64,000 nt of DNA from Pandoraea nosoerga (GCF_902459585.1 NZ_CABPSC010000016.1:1-64000); one strand, 5' to 3'; shown: positions 36,617 through 44,743, numbered from the stretch's first letter. A program made the numbers and translations. The notes: generated by a model from the letters alone, not told the origin.

Positions 36617-37108
36617 TTAGATGTCCTCCGCAGCGTATTTCAGGTTTCCGGCGACGCGCCGCGCCCAGCCCTTGCCGAACGTCGGCCAGGTGGGCAGGTT
36701 GGTGTAGAACATCATGCGAGCCGAGTTGAACAGCAGGGCCAGCATGGTGGGGTTCATCCCGGCCGCGGCATTGAGTGTCAGGGGGCCGATCTGTCCGTCC
36801 TGCGCGGTGCCCACGGCAGCTTGCAGCCACTTGGCCGCCTGGCCGGTGCCGTGGTTCACCGCAGCGTCGAACACCTGGAAGGCCACGGCCGGCGGCAGCA
36901 TGTCGCCGCGAACCGGCGTCCAGTAACGCGCGCGGTAGATTGCCTTGGCCGTGTCGCGCGGCATGTCGCGCATCGGCCCGGTGTAACCGTTAGCTCGCGC
37001 TACGGCGGCGGTCACGCCCCACATAGTCTCGCCGCCGGGGTCGGCCGGGTTGTTGGAATAACCGCCCTCATGGCCGATGAGGCGGTCGAAAGCGGTGTCG
37101 AAGTCCAT
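36617..37108 (-). CDS. Phage endolysin, GH108-type N-acetylmuramidase
   Basis: This 163-residue protein starts with MDFDTAFDRLIGHEGGYSNN, where the Glu of HEGGY is the catalytic acid of the GH108 (ZliS) family, followed by DPGGETMWGVT and a C-terminal PG_binding_3-like part (DGQIGPLTLNA). It cuts murein glycan strands. There is no signal sequence, so it depends on the holin. The ATG is chosen by domain fit; its 5' end abuts the preceding small gene. Confidence 0.88.
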   Translation of the reverse strand: MDFDTAFDRLIGHEGGYSNNPADPGGETMWGVTAAVARANGYTGPMRDMPRDTAKAIYRARYWTPVRGDMLPPAVAFQVFDAAVNHGTGQAAKWLQAAVGTAQDGQIGPLTLNAAAGMNPTMLALLFNSARMMFYTNLPTWPTFGKGWARRVAGNLKYAAEDI

Positions 37109-37109
37109 G

Positions 37110-37361
37110 TCAGTGGCCCCCAAGTTTCGAGGTGATGCCCGCCCACACCGCCGCGCCCAGGGCGACGGCCACCAGGCCGACAAGCGCGAGGAAGCCGTGG
37201 TCGGCGGCCTTGCGCATCCGGCGACCGAAGCGCAAGTCCTCGCGGAATTCTTCGACCTGTTCCGGCACGTCCACATCCACGCCCAAGATGGCAAACACCT
37301 TCTTGACGGCGCGGTCGGCGGCCTCCTGGCAGGCCGGGGTATCGCAGTGCTGGTCGGACAT
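37110..37361 (-). CDS. Small phage protein with C-terminal TM segment
   Basis: This 83-residue product has an acidic helical N-terminus (VKKVFAILGVDVDVPEQVEEF) and one C-terminal TM segment at about 57-77, ending in a short cytoplasmic or periplasmic tail. It ends 1 bp before the endolysin start, so it belongs to the lysis cassette. Whether it is a second holin, an antiholin or a spanin part is not clear. Confidence 0.65.
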   Translation of the reverse strand: MSDQHCDTPACQEAADRAVKKVFAILGVDVDVPEQVEEFREDLRFGRRMRKAADHGFLALVGLVAVALGAAVWAGITSKLGGH

Positions 37362-37370
37362 GGCGCCCCC

Positions 37371-37619
37371 TTATTCGCCGCCCAGCAGTTCGGCCTTGGT
37401 AAAGCCGAACCGCTCGATGGTGCTCAAGTCCTCCACGTCCTGCCACACGGGGTCGAGGGTCGGCCCTTCGTAGTCGGGCGTGCCGTACCCATCGGGGTAG
37501 GTCTGCGCGTCCTGTTTGCGCGTGATGCTGCCGCGCAGGTAGTCGAGAAATTCGCCGTGGGCCGGCGTGCCGGCGAGGGCGTCCAAGTCCTCGCGGGTGT
37601 TAATGACAGGCGATGCCAT
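37371..37619 (-). CDS. Small phage protein, 82 aa
   Basis: A strong GGAGGA site lies 6 bp before the ATG, which selects MASPVINTRE as the start. The product is acidic and soluble (TYPDGYGTPDYEGPTLDPVW). It overlaps the end of the reverse transcriptase gene by 20 bp, so the two are co-translated. I recognise no function; location suggests a tail-tip or lysis-associated protein of the parent phage. Confidence 0.6.
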   Translation of the reverse strand: MASPVINTREDLDALAGTPAHGEFLDYLRGSITRKQDAQTYPDGYGTPDYEGPTLDPVWQDVEDLSTIERFGFTKAELLGGE

Positions 37620-38586
37620 ATTGTTCCTCCATCCAGGTGAAAAGGTTGTGGGTGTCGGCCCATTGCGCATGACCCGACCACGAGGCGAGAAACCGCTGCA
37701 GAGATTCATCCTCGCCGTGCTTGATGAAATTGGCGACCTTGCGCTTCGCCCGCTTGACCGAGGACTTGCGCAGCAGCTTGTGGGTGGGCCATATCCGATA
37801 ACCCAAGAAGTTGATGCCCCGCGATACGGGCGCCACCTGCCAGTGGCTGATCTTGAGGCCCAGGCGCTCGCTGGCGAAGTCGCGCAGGCGATAGAACACG
37901 GCGCGCAATTCCTCGGGGTCGTCGCCCAGCACCACGATGTCGTCCATGTAGCGCGCCCAATGACGCTGCTTCAATTCATCGTGCAGCAGCCGGTCAACCG
38001 CGCCGCCGTACACGTTGGCGAACAGTTGCGAGGTGAGGCTACCGATAGGGATGCCGACGCCCTCGTCGGGTAGCACCACGCGCAGCAGGCGGCGCGTGGC
38101 CGCGCAATGAATCTTCTTGTCGATCATCGCGTACAGTGCCGCGCGGTCGATGCTGGGGAAGAACTTGGAAAAATCCGACTTCAAGAAGTGCGTGGCGCGC
38201 GTGCGCCGCAATTCGGCCTGCACGTGGCAGACGCCCGCGTGCGTACCCTTGTCAGGGCGGCAGGCATAGGTGTACGGAAGCAAGCCGGCCTCGAAGATCG
38301 GCGCCACGATGTTGCAAATAGCGTGCTGCGCCAGCCTGTCCTTGAAGTCGAGCGCAGAGATAAGGCGCGGTTTCGGCTCATAGACCAAGAACTCACGGTA
38401 GGCGCCGCGCTCGTAAGTGCCATCCTTGAGTTCTGCCTGCAAGGCCAGCAAGTTGGCGTAGTCGTACTCCTTGAATTCCAAGTAGCCCCACGTCCGGCGT
38501 TTGCCGTGCGAGGTCTTGTGGTACGCATCGAGCAGATTTTCCCAGGTGGTGATCTGGTTGATGAGGTTGCGGTGTCGTTTTCCCAT
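37600..38586 (-). CDS. Reverse transcriptase of the diversity-generating retroelement class
   Basis: The 328-residue product starts MGKRHRNLINQITTWENLL. RT motifs: SDFSKFFPSID (137-147, first Asp), IGSLTSQLFANVY (181-193; group II introns have QG here, DGR enzymes IGxxTSQ), and the catalytic YMDD at 213-216. It closely resembles, from memory, Brt of Bordetella phage BPP-1, which is also 328 residues. In DGRs this enzyme copies a template repeat with adenine errors into a variable gene. No template, variable repeat, avd or mtd-like gene was seen here. There is no group II maturase domain. Confidence 0.9.
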   Translation of the reverse strand: MGKRHRNLINQITTWENLLDAYHKTSHGKRRTWGYLEFKEYDYANLLALQAELKDGTYERGAYREFLVYEPKPRLISALDFKDRLAQHAICNIVAPIFEAGLLPYTYACRPDKGTHAGVCHVQAELRRTRATHFLKSDFSKFFPSIDRAALYAMIDKKIHCAATRRLLRVVLPDEGVGIPIGSLTSQLFANVYGGAVDRLLHDELKQRHWARYMDDIVVLGDDPEELRAVFYRLRDFASERLGLKISHWQVAPVSRGINFLGYRIWPTHKLLRKSSVKRAKRKVANFIKHGEDESLQRFLASWSGHAQWADTHNLFTWMEEQYGIACH

Positions 38587-38639
38587 AGAAGAAGTCGGCC
38601 TCGTCTTTCCATTTTCAGTAATCGACGTTTTGCCGAACC

Positions 38640-38801
38640 GTGTACGTGACCCGGCGCGTCGCTGAAATTTATGCGGCGCGGTTGGCGGAACTGCGCGGTG
38701 TGCGGCTGTATGTCTATAAGTGTCCGCACTGCAAGAAGTGGCACCACACCAAGAAGCAGCCACGGGACAACCCTATCGACGACTTCGAGGTGGTGGCATG
38801 A
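38640..38801 (+). CDS. Small zinc-ribbon phage protein, possibly 5'-truncated
   Basis: From a GTG at 38640 the frame gives 53 residues with VTRRVAEIYAARLAELRG followed by YKCPHCKKWHHTKKQP, a Cys/His zinc-finger-like pattern. There is no ATG and no ribosome-binding site; an in-frame stop lies at 38619. The gene starts about 54 bp from the reverse transcriptase start on the other strand. It looks cut off at its 5' end, which would place a deletion junction here. It overlaps the next gene by ATGA. Confidence 0.55.
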   Translation: MYVTRRVAEIYAARLAELRGVRLYVYKCPHCKKWHHTKKQPRDNPIDDFEVVA

Positions 38802-39004
38802 CCTACCGCGAGAAAGACATCGCCTACGAAAATGGCCGCGTGTGGGTGCTCAAGAAATCAGATAGCTACACGGTTTTCGTGTCTGGCGTGACGCATTCCA
38901 CCAGCGACAGCGCCTACGAATTGAGCGATGCCGGATTCAGCATCGCAAAGGCACGGGCCGACTATCTGGCGCGCCGCATGAATCCAGCGCGGGGGTTGGT
39001 ATGA
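38798..39004 (+). CDS. Small phage protein, 68 aa
   Basis: Start overlaps the previous stop (ATGA). The product (MTYREKDIAYENGRVWVLKK) is a small beta-rich fold ending in a helix (IAKARADYLARRM). No family is recognised. It is one of seven overlapping genes that run to the integrase. Confidence 0.6.
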   Translation: MTYREKDIAYENGRVWVLKKSDSYTVFVSGVTHSTSDSAYELSDAGFSIAKARADYLARRMNPARGLV

Positions 39005-39225
39005 CGGTCCGCGACAATATGCTGCGTGTTGAAAATGCCCGCGTGCGTGTGCAAGAACACTGTATGTGCGCGAGATTCCACGAGGATAGAACGCACTATT
39101 TCGTCGAGTACCCACCGGGGTTTCGATTCGGTGGTTGCCGCGTGTCGAAAGGCATGGGCGCGGCTCGGGCGCTTGACGTGCTGCTGACCAGGATGGAGCA
39201 GCACTGGAAGGACGAGCAGCTATGA
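39001..39225 (+). CDS. Small phage protein, 74 aa
   Basis: Overlaps the previous gene by ATGA. It has several Cys and His residues (EHCMCARFHEDRTHYF, FGGCRVSKG) and a C-terminal helix (LLTRMEQHWKDEQL). No family is recognised. Confidence 0.6.
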   Translation: MTVRDNMLRVENARVRVQEHCMCARFHEDRTHYFVEYPPGFRFGGCRVSKGMGAARALDVLLTRMEQHWKDEQL

Positions 39226-40616
39226 CCCGCCGCGCCTTCATCCCCCGCGAGTACCAGCAGCCTGTCATCGACCACGTGCTCGACGTGCCGCGCGACGCGG
39301 TGTGGGCCGGTATGGGCATGGGCAAGACGGTTTCCGCGCTCACCGCGCTGGACATCCTAGAACTGGTCGAACCCGGCCCCTCGCTGGTGCTGGCGCCGCT
39401 GCGCGTGGCCGCGAGCACATGGCCCGACGAATCGACGAAGTGGGCGCACCTGCGCAACATCGAGGTGTCGGCAGTGGTCGGCACGCCCGAGCAGCGCCGG
39501 GCCGCGCTAAAGCGCCCGGCCAACGTGTTCACCACGAACTACGATAACCTGCCGTGGTTGATCGAACACCTGGGCGACCGCTGGCCTTTCCGTAAGGTAG
39601 TAGCCGACGAATCGACGAAGCTAAAGTCGTTCCGGTTGCAGCAGGGCGGCAAGCGCGCGCACGCGCTGGGCCGTGTCGCACATGCCAAGGTTGACCGCTT
39701 CATCGAACTGACCGGCACGCCCAGCCCGAACGGGTTGCAGGACTTGTGGGGGCAGGCGTGGTTCCTGGACAAGGGCGAGCGCCTAGGCCGCAGCTTCGGC
39801 GCCTTCAAGTCGCGGTGGTTCCAGTCCATTCAGGTGGGCAGTGACCGCCACGCCGTGCGCCTCGAACCGTTGCCGTTTGCCCAGCAACAGATCGAGGACA
39901 GGCTGCGCGATCTGTGCCTGTCGCTGGACGCCCGCGACTATTTCGACATCAGCGAACCCATCGTCAACGTGGTGCGCGTCGAACTGCCGGCCAAGGCCCG
40001 GCGTCTGTACCGCGACATGGAGCGCGAAGCGTTTCTCGCGCTGGACTGCGGCACCGAGATAGAAGCATTCAACGCCGCCAGCAAAACCATCAAGTGCCTG
40101 CAACTCGCCAATGGCGCGATCTATACCGACGACACGGCGACCTCCTGGGCCGATGTCCACGATGTCAAGCTACAGGCCCTTGAATCCATCGTCGCCGAGG
40201 CGGCCGGTATGCCGGTGCTGGTGGCGTACCACTTCAAGTCCGACCTCGCGCGCCTACAGCGTGCCTTCCCCCAGGGCCGCGCGCTCGACCAGAACCCGCA
40301 GACGATCCGCGACTGGAACGCAGGAAAAATCCCGCTGCTGTTCGCCCACCCGGCCAGCGCCGGCCACGGGCTGAACCTGCAAGACGGCGGCAACATCCTG
40401 GCTTTCTTCGGCCACTGGTGGGACTTGGAACAGTACCAGCAAATCATCGAACGTATCGGCCCGACGCGCCAGGCGCAGGCCGGCCATGACCGCCCGGTGT
40501 TCATCTACCACATTGTCGCCACCGACACGATGGACGAATTGGTCATGGCTCGCCGCGAGTCCAAGCGCGAGGTGCAAGACCTGCTACTGGAAGCCATGAA
40601 AAGGAGAAGAACGTGA
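39222..40616 (+). CDS. Phage SNF2-like superfamily 2 helicase
   Basis: This 464-residue protein has a Walker A AGMGMGKTVSAL at about 29-40, motif II as ADEST (a DEAH variant, about 127-131), LTGTPSPNGL (motif III), and motif VI QIIERIGPTRQ near 415 with the usual RxGRxxQ changed to RIGPTRQ. It is the kind of helicase seen in phage replication modules; it probably remodels or unwinds DNA. Overlaps of 4 bp on both sides show that it is translated within the run. Confidence 0.88.
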   Translation: MTRRAFIPREYQQPVIDHVLDVPRDAVWAGMGMGKTVSALTALDILELVEPGPSLVLAPLRVAASTWPDESTKWAHLRNIEVSAVVGTPEQRRAALKRPANVFTTNYDNLPWLIEHLGDRWPFRKVVADESTKLKSFRLQQGGKRAHALGRVAHAKVDRFIELTGTPSPNGLQDLWGQAWFLDKGERLGRSFGAFKSRWFQSIQVGSDRHAVRLEPLPFAQQQIEDRLRDLCLSLDARDYFDISEPIVNVVRVELPAKARRLYRDMEREAFLALDCGTEIEAFNAASKTIKCLQLANGAIYTDDTATSWADVHDVKLQALESIVAEAAGMPVLVAYHFKSDLARLQRAFPQGRALDQNPQTIRDWNAGKIPLLFAHPASAGHGLNLQDGGNILAFFGHWWDLEQYQQIIERIGPTRQAQAGHDRPVFIYHIVATDTMDELVMARRESKREVQDLLLEAMKRRRT

Positions 40617-40840
40617 CCACGCAAACCAACGCACTCGACCATCAGGAAGGCGGCGGCCACTACAAGGATATGCCCATCCAGCCGGTCGAATTCATCCACA
40701 AGAACGGCATCGGCTATTTCGAGGGCAACGTCATCAAGTACGTGAGCCGGTGGCGGAAGAAGAACGGCGTCGAGGACTTGAAAAAAGCCCGCCACTATAT
40801 CGACCTGCTGATCGAACTTGAAGGGGGCGGCCATGAGTGA
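40613..40840 (+). CDS. DUF3310 family phage protein
   Basis: This 75-residue product starts at GTG overlapping the helicase stop. It has GGGHYKDMPIQPVEFIHKNG, FEGNVIKYVSRWRKKNG and LKKARHYIDLLIEL, the DUF3310 signature in T7-like and lambdoid phages, often next to nucleotide-metabolism or replication genes. The exact role is unknown. Confidence 0.8.
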   Translation: MTTQTNALDHQEGGGHYKDMPIQPVEFIHKNGIGYFEGNVIKYVSRWRKKNGVEDLKKARHYIDLLIELEGGGHE

Positions 40841-41042
40841 AACCGTTGTGCGCGTGGCCGCGGCGCCCTATGTCACCATCCCTTTGGCGGCCGTCATAAC
40901 AGGGCTGACAGAAAAAGCCATCAGACGCAAGATCGAGGAAGGGAAGTGGGTCGAGGGCCGGGAATACCGGCGCTCGCCGGACGGCGGAATTTTTATATCA
41001 CTCAAGGGGTATCAGCAATGGGTCGAAAAGGCGACGGCGTAG
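40833..41042 (+). CDS. xis: Excisionase
   Basis: This 69-residue protein has a winged-helix pattern: IPLAAVITGLTEKAIRRKIEEG (recognition helix), then WVEGREYRRSPDGGIFISLKGY, as in phage excisionases. The start overlaps the DUF3310 gene by 8 bp and its end overlaps the integrase gene by 25 bp. Together with the integrase it would direct excision from tRNA-His. Confidence 0.8.
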   Translation: MSETVVRVAAAPYVTIPLAAVITGLTEKAIRRKIEEGKWVEGREYRRSPDGGIFISLKGYQQWVEKATA

Positions 41043-42223
41043 AAATTCACGGCAGCGCGATACGGCTGTCCTTCACCATCGACGGCGAGCGCAAACGGCC
41101 GCTGCTCATGATCGACGGCAAGCCTTTGCCGCCTACCGCCGCCAACATGAAGTACGCGCGCCGGGTCGCACAGGAAATCCGCGAGCGAATACGCCACGGC
41201 ACGTTCAGCATGGCCGAGTATTTCCCGGCCAGTGGCGCGGGCAGCGGGCTGACGGTGAAGGGCTGGCTCGACACGTGGCTCGACACGCAGAGCGTGGAGA
41301 ATTCGACCAAGGCAGGCTACGAAAGCGCGGTCAACTTCTGGAACAACGCGGCGGCCCTCGTCGATAGGGAAACGAAAGCCATACAGGCCACGGTCGGCTC
41401 GCTGTCTCTGCGCGCGCTCAAGCCCAGCCACCTGCTGACGGCGATTGCGCAGCGGCCCGATCTGACCGGCAAGACGGTGAACAACTACGTGTCGGTCATC
41501 CGCCAGGCGCTCGACTTGGCCGTGGCCGACAAGATCATCAAGGAAAACCCAGCCAGCGAGGTACCGCGGCAGAAACACCAAAAGCCCCCGCCTGACCCGT
41601 TCACCCGCGCCGAGGCTGAGGCCATCATCGCCGACATGGCGAAGCACTACCCCGAGCAGGTCTATAACATGGTCGAGGCGTGGTTTTTCAGCGGCCCGCG
41701 CACGTCCGAGGTATTCGGCCAGCGATGGCCCAACGTGGACTTGTTCAGCGCGAAACTGGCGATTGTCGAAGCGGTGGTGCGCGGCGAGCAGAAGGACAGC
41801 ACTAAGACCAACGTGGCCCGCGACGTGCTGCTCAACAGTCGCGCGCTGGCCGCGCTCAATCGGCAGGCCAAGCACACCCGGATGGTCGGCGAGCACGTGT
41901 GGCACGACCCCCGGTACGGCACGCCCTGGACGGAAGAGCGCGCCTTCCGGCGCAGCTACTGGACGCCGTGCCTCAAGCGCCTGGGGATTCGCTACCGCCG
42001 GCCCTACAACATGCGGCATACCTACGCCACCATGATGCTGATGGCGGGGATGACGCCGGCATTCTGCGCGCGGCAGCTTGGGCACTCGATTGAAATGTTT
42101 CTGCGCACCTACGCGAAGTGGTTGGACGGCGCGCAGAACGATCTGGAAATGGCTCGCTTCGAGGCAACCCTAGGCGCGGATTTGCCCCAAATTCGTCCCA
42201 AAGCAAAAGGCTCAAGCACGTAA
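41018..42223 (+). CDS. int: Tyrosine integrase of element 2
   Basis: This 401-residue protein has an N-terminal DUF3596-like arm-binding domain (about 1-60), a SAM-like core-binding part, then the catalytic domain: Arg in FFSGPRTSEVFG, YNMRHTYATMML (the box II Arg, with Tyr in the first His position), LGHSIEMFLRTYAKW with the Tyr nucleophile. It overlaps the excisionase gene and ends 25 bp before tRNA-His, so its site is that tRNA. It is the right end of element 2. Confidence 0.92.
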   Translation: MGRKGDGVEIHGSAIRLSFTIDGERKRPLLMIDGKPLPPTAANMKYARRVAQEIRERIRHGTFSMAEYFPASGAGSGLTVKGWLDTWLDTQSVENSTKAGYESAVNFWNNAAALVDRETKAIQATVGSLSLRALKPSHLLTAIAQRPDLTGKTVNNYVSVIRQALDLAVADKIIKENPASEVPRQKHQKPPPDPFTRAEAEAIIADMAKHYPEQVYNMVEAWFFSGPRTSEVFGQRWPNVDLFSAKLAIVEAVVRGEQKDSTKTNVARDVLLNSRALAALNRQAKHTRMVGEHVWHDPRYGTPWTEERAFRRSYWTPCLKRLGIRYRRPYNMRHTYATMMLMAGMTPAFCARQLGHSIEMFLRTYAKWLDGAQNDLEMARFEATLGADLPQIRPKAKGSST

Positions 42224-42246
42224 GTACTTGAGCCTTAAGGAAATTC

Positions 42247-42275
42247 TTTGGGGTGACCGATGGGACTCGAACCCA
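42247..42275. other. att site at the 3' end of tRNA-His
   Basis: The first 19 bp match the outer copy at 30778 exactly, and the whole matches the middle copy at 35841 with two differences. The tRNA reading is intact here, so the elements sit on the 3' side of the gene. Confidence 0.8.
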
Positions 42276-42325
42276 CGACGACTGGAATCACAATCCAGGA
42301 CTCTACCAACTGAGCTACGGCCACC
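42249..42325 (-). tRNA. tRNA-His (anticodon GTG)
   Basis: Read on the minus strand, the acceptor arm GTGGCCG pairs with CGGTCAC (one G-U pair), with the extra G(-1) opposite C73 that marks tRNA-His and an encoded CCA. The anticodon loop TTGTGAT gives GTG. The gene is the integration target of the two elements to its left. Confidence 0.95.
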
Positions 42326-42497
42326 GCCGTGATCAGCAACGTGACTTGCTTGCTGAACAGAAGCAAGATTATAGCGACGTTTTTATCGCGTTGCCAAGCA
42401 CTTTTTTCACGTCTTCAAAATATTTCTCGGCTCAGGTGCGCGTTCGACGCGCGGCACGTCCTTCTCGCGCGGGGAACGCTCGCCGCGCCTCGTGCAC

Positions 42498-43526
42498 TCA
42501 TGCCGCCGTCAGCGACGTCGCCTCCGTCAGACCTTCGACCTCACGCGCCGACAACGCGCCCGCACGCAACTGCGCGCGCGCCTCGTCGAACGCGCCTACC
42601 CCCGCCTTCAACCGCTTCGGGTCAGACAACACGCGACGCCAGCCGCGCGCGCCCGGCACGCCCCGATACAGGCCGAGCGCATGACGCGTGATCGCACCCA
42701 GATATTGGCCCTTCTCCACCTGCGCCGCCGCGTATTCGATGAGCGCATCCTCGATGGCTTCGCGCGACTTCACCGGCGACGTGTCGCCATAGAAACGGGC
42801 ATCGACCTGCGCCAGCACGTAGGGGTTGTGGTATGCCTCCCGACCGAGCATCACGCCATCGACATGCCGCAAGTGCGCCTCGACTTCGTCGAGCGTCTTC
42901 ACGCCGCCGTTGATCAGAATCTCCAGTTGCGGGAAGGCCTGCTTCAACCGATACGCATAGTCGTACTTGAGCGGCGGGATCTCGCGGTTCTCCTTCGGGC
43001 TCAAGCCCTTGAGGATGGCATTGCGCGCGTGCACGATGAACGTGGTACACCCGGCCTGCGCGATCTTGCCCACGAAGTCTTCCACGAACGAGAACGACTC
43101 CACGTCGTCGATACCGATCCGATGCTTCACCGTCACTGGCACCTGCACCACGTCGCGCATTGCCTTCACGCAGTCGGCCACCAACTCCGGCTCGGCCATC
43201 AGGCACGCACCGAATGCGCCGCGCTGCACCCGCTCGGAGGGGCAGCCGCAGTTCAGGTTGATCTCGTCATAACCCCACTGCTCGCCGAGCTTTGCCGCGC
43301 GCGCCAGGTCCTGCGGTTCGCTGCCGCCCAACTGCAACGCCACGGGATGCTCCACGGCGTCGAAATCGAGATGGCGCGCCACGTCGCCGTGCAGCAGCGC
43401 TCCCGTCGTCACCATCTCGGTATAGAGCCACGTATGGCGCGAGATCTGACGATGGAAAACGCGGCAGTGCGAATCCGTCCAATCCATCATCGGCGCCACG
43501 CTCACGCGGCGGGCAGGCAGGTTCAT
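42498..43526 (-). CDS. dusA: tRNA-dihydrouridine(20/20a) synthase DusA
   Basis: This 342-residue flavoenzyme reduces uridine 20/20a in the D loop of tRNAs. The sequence has VAPMMDWTDSHCR (FMN-binding), EINLNCGCPSERVQRGAFGACLM with the catalytic Cys region, VKHRIGIDD, the HARNAILKGLSPKENREIPPL segment and GREAYHNPY. tRNA-His lies 172 bp downstream on the same strand, so the enzyme sits next to one of its substrate genes, perhaps by chance. Confidence 0.93.
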   Translation of the reverse strand: MNLPARRVSVAPMMDWTDSHCRVFHRQISRHTWLYTEMVTTGALLHGDVARHLDFDAVEHPVALQLGGSEPQDLARAAKLGEQWGYDEINLNCGCPSERVQRGAFGACLMAEPELVADCVKAMRDVVQVPVTVKHRIGIDDVESFSFVEDFVGKIAQAGCTTFIVHARNAILKGLSPKENREIPPLKYDYAYRLKQAFPQLEILINGGVKTLDEVEAHLRHVDGVMLGREAYHNPYVLAQVDARFYGDTSPVKSREAIEDALIEYAAAQVEKGQYLGAITRHALGLYRGVPGARGWRRVLSDPKRLKAGVGAFDEARAQLRAGALSAREVEGLTEATSLTAA

Positions 43527-43633
43527 GCAAATTCCTCAGCAACAGCAAACGCCGCCCCGCGCCGGCAAGACGACGTCTCTTGATAAACGAAACACGAAGT
43601 ATACGTCATGCGCCCGCCGTACCGCCCCGGCGC

Positions 43634-43705
43634 GGCGAGTACGGCGAGTACGGCGAGTACGGCGAGTACGGCGAGTACGGTGAGTACGGCGGGTATGGCG
43701 GGTAC
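43634..43705. repeat. 9-bp tandem repeat, eight units
   Basis: Five perfect copies of GGCGAGTAC are followed by GGTGAGTAC, GGCGGGTAT and GGCGGGTAC. The array is in the spacer between dusA and the exporter gene, upstream of both promoters. Confidence 0.9.
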
Positions 43706-43858
43706 GGCGATCGGACGACCAAGCGCGCACGAAGCGGCACGGGGCCCCATGCGGCGAGCGCGTGGATTCTTCGCACGACACGTTCACGCGCCAGGAGTAC
43801 ACTTTCGCCTTTCCCCAAACGACAAGCTGACGAACAACGCAGCGCAAGGAGAGGCCGC

Positions 43859-44743
43859 ATGGCACCGAAGGATCTGTTACAGGCACTCGTCGTCGTACTC
43901 GCCTGGGGCGTGAACTTCGTCGTGATCAAGGTCGGCCTGCATGGCGTGCCGCCCATGCTGCTCGGCGCGCTGCGTTTCCTGCTGGCTGCCTTTCCGGCCG
44001 TCTTCTTCGTCAGGCGTCCGCAAGTGCCCTGGAAATGGCTGATCGCCTACGGCGCCACGATTTCCTTCGGACAATTCGCTCTGTTGTTTACCGCGATGTA
44101 CGTGGGCATGCCCGCCGGCCTCGCTTCGCTCGTGCTGCAGGCACAAGCATTCTTCACGCTCGGGCTTGCCGTGCTCTGCCTCGGCGAGCGCTTTCGCGCG
44201 CAGAACGTCGCCGGCTTGCTGATCGCCGCAGCGGGCCTTGCGGTCATCGGTGCCCAGGGCGGCGGCGCCATGACGCTGCTCGGCTTCGTGCTCACACTGT
44301 GCGCATCGCTGAGCTGGGCAACCGGCAACATCGTCACCAAGAAAATCGGCAACGTCGATCTGGTCGGCCTCGTGGTGTGGGCGAGCCTGGTTCCGCCCAT
44401 CCCCTTCGCCCTGCTGTCCTACGGGTTCGAAGGACCGCAGCAGATTGCGGATTCGCTCGCGCACATCTCGGCGGCCTCGGTGTTTGCGATCGCGTACCTC
44501 GCCTTCGTCGCCACGCTCGTCGGCTACTCGCTCTGGGGGAGCCTGATGACGCGCTATCCGGCCAGTCAGGTCGCACCGTTCTCGCTGCTCGTACCGATCA
44601 TCGGCCTCGCTTCGGCCGCGCTGCTGCTCGACGAAAAGCTCACGGCGCCCCAGATCGCGGGCGCCGTGCTTGTCATGTCCGGCCTCGCCGTGAACGTCTT
44701 CGGCGCCAGAATCAAGCAGCGTCTGATGCCGTCTTCACGCTAG
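43859..44743 (+). CDS. EamA family transporter (O-acetylserine/cysteine exporter type)
   Basis: AAGGAG is 8 bp upstream of the ATG; the product is 294 residues. Ten TM segments are expected in two EamA repeats, with WGVNFVVIKVGLHGVPP in the first and SLSWATGNIVTKKIG in the second half. The C-terminus resembles YdeD/EamA, which exports cysteine metabolites in E. coli. The closeness to EamA is from motif memory; substrate not proven. Confidence 0.85.
   Translation: MAPKDLLQALVVVLAWGVNFVVIKVGLHGVPPMLLGALRFLLAAFPAVFFVRRPQVPWKWLIAYGATISFGQFALLFTAMYVGMPAGLASLVLQAQAFFTLGLAVLCLGERFRAQNVAGLLIAAAGLAVIGAQGGGAMTLLGFVLTLCASLSWATGNIVTKKIGNVDLVGLVVWASLVPPIPFALLSYGFEGPQQIADSLAHISAASVFAIAYLAFVATLVGYSLWGSLMTRYPASQVAPFSLLVPIIGLASAALLLDEKLTAPQIAGAVLVMSGLAVNVFGARIKQRLMPSSR

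Larger units (their letters stand above)
35841..42246. mobile_element. Prophage remnant (element 2) with DGR-type reverse transcriptase
   Basis: About 6.4 kb between the middle att copy and tRNA-His. On the minus strand are a 3TM holin, an endolysin, two small genes and the reverse transcriptase; on the plus strand a run of overlapping genes for small proteins, a helicase, a DUF3310 protein, an excisionase and an integrase. No capsid, tail, terminase or repressor gene remains, so it is defective or a satellite. Confidence 0.8.

Noticed and set aside
37600-38586. Group II intron or retron
   Set aside because: There is no maturase or HNH domain, no intron RNA structure was seen, and the QG-type motif of those enzymes is replaced by IGSLTSQ.
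35984-38586. Complete prophage
   Set aside because: No terminase, capsid, portal or tail genes are found between the att copies.
37371-38800. Template and variable repeats for the reverse transcriptase
   Set aside because: I looked around the gene and over the element for a repeat pair with adenine-rich differences and saw none. A longer computational search is needed to be sure.
43634-43705. Repeat-encoded peptide EYGEYGEYG
   Set aside because: The frame through the 9-bp repeats has no start or ribosome-binding site of its own and runs into the transporter gene only by chance.
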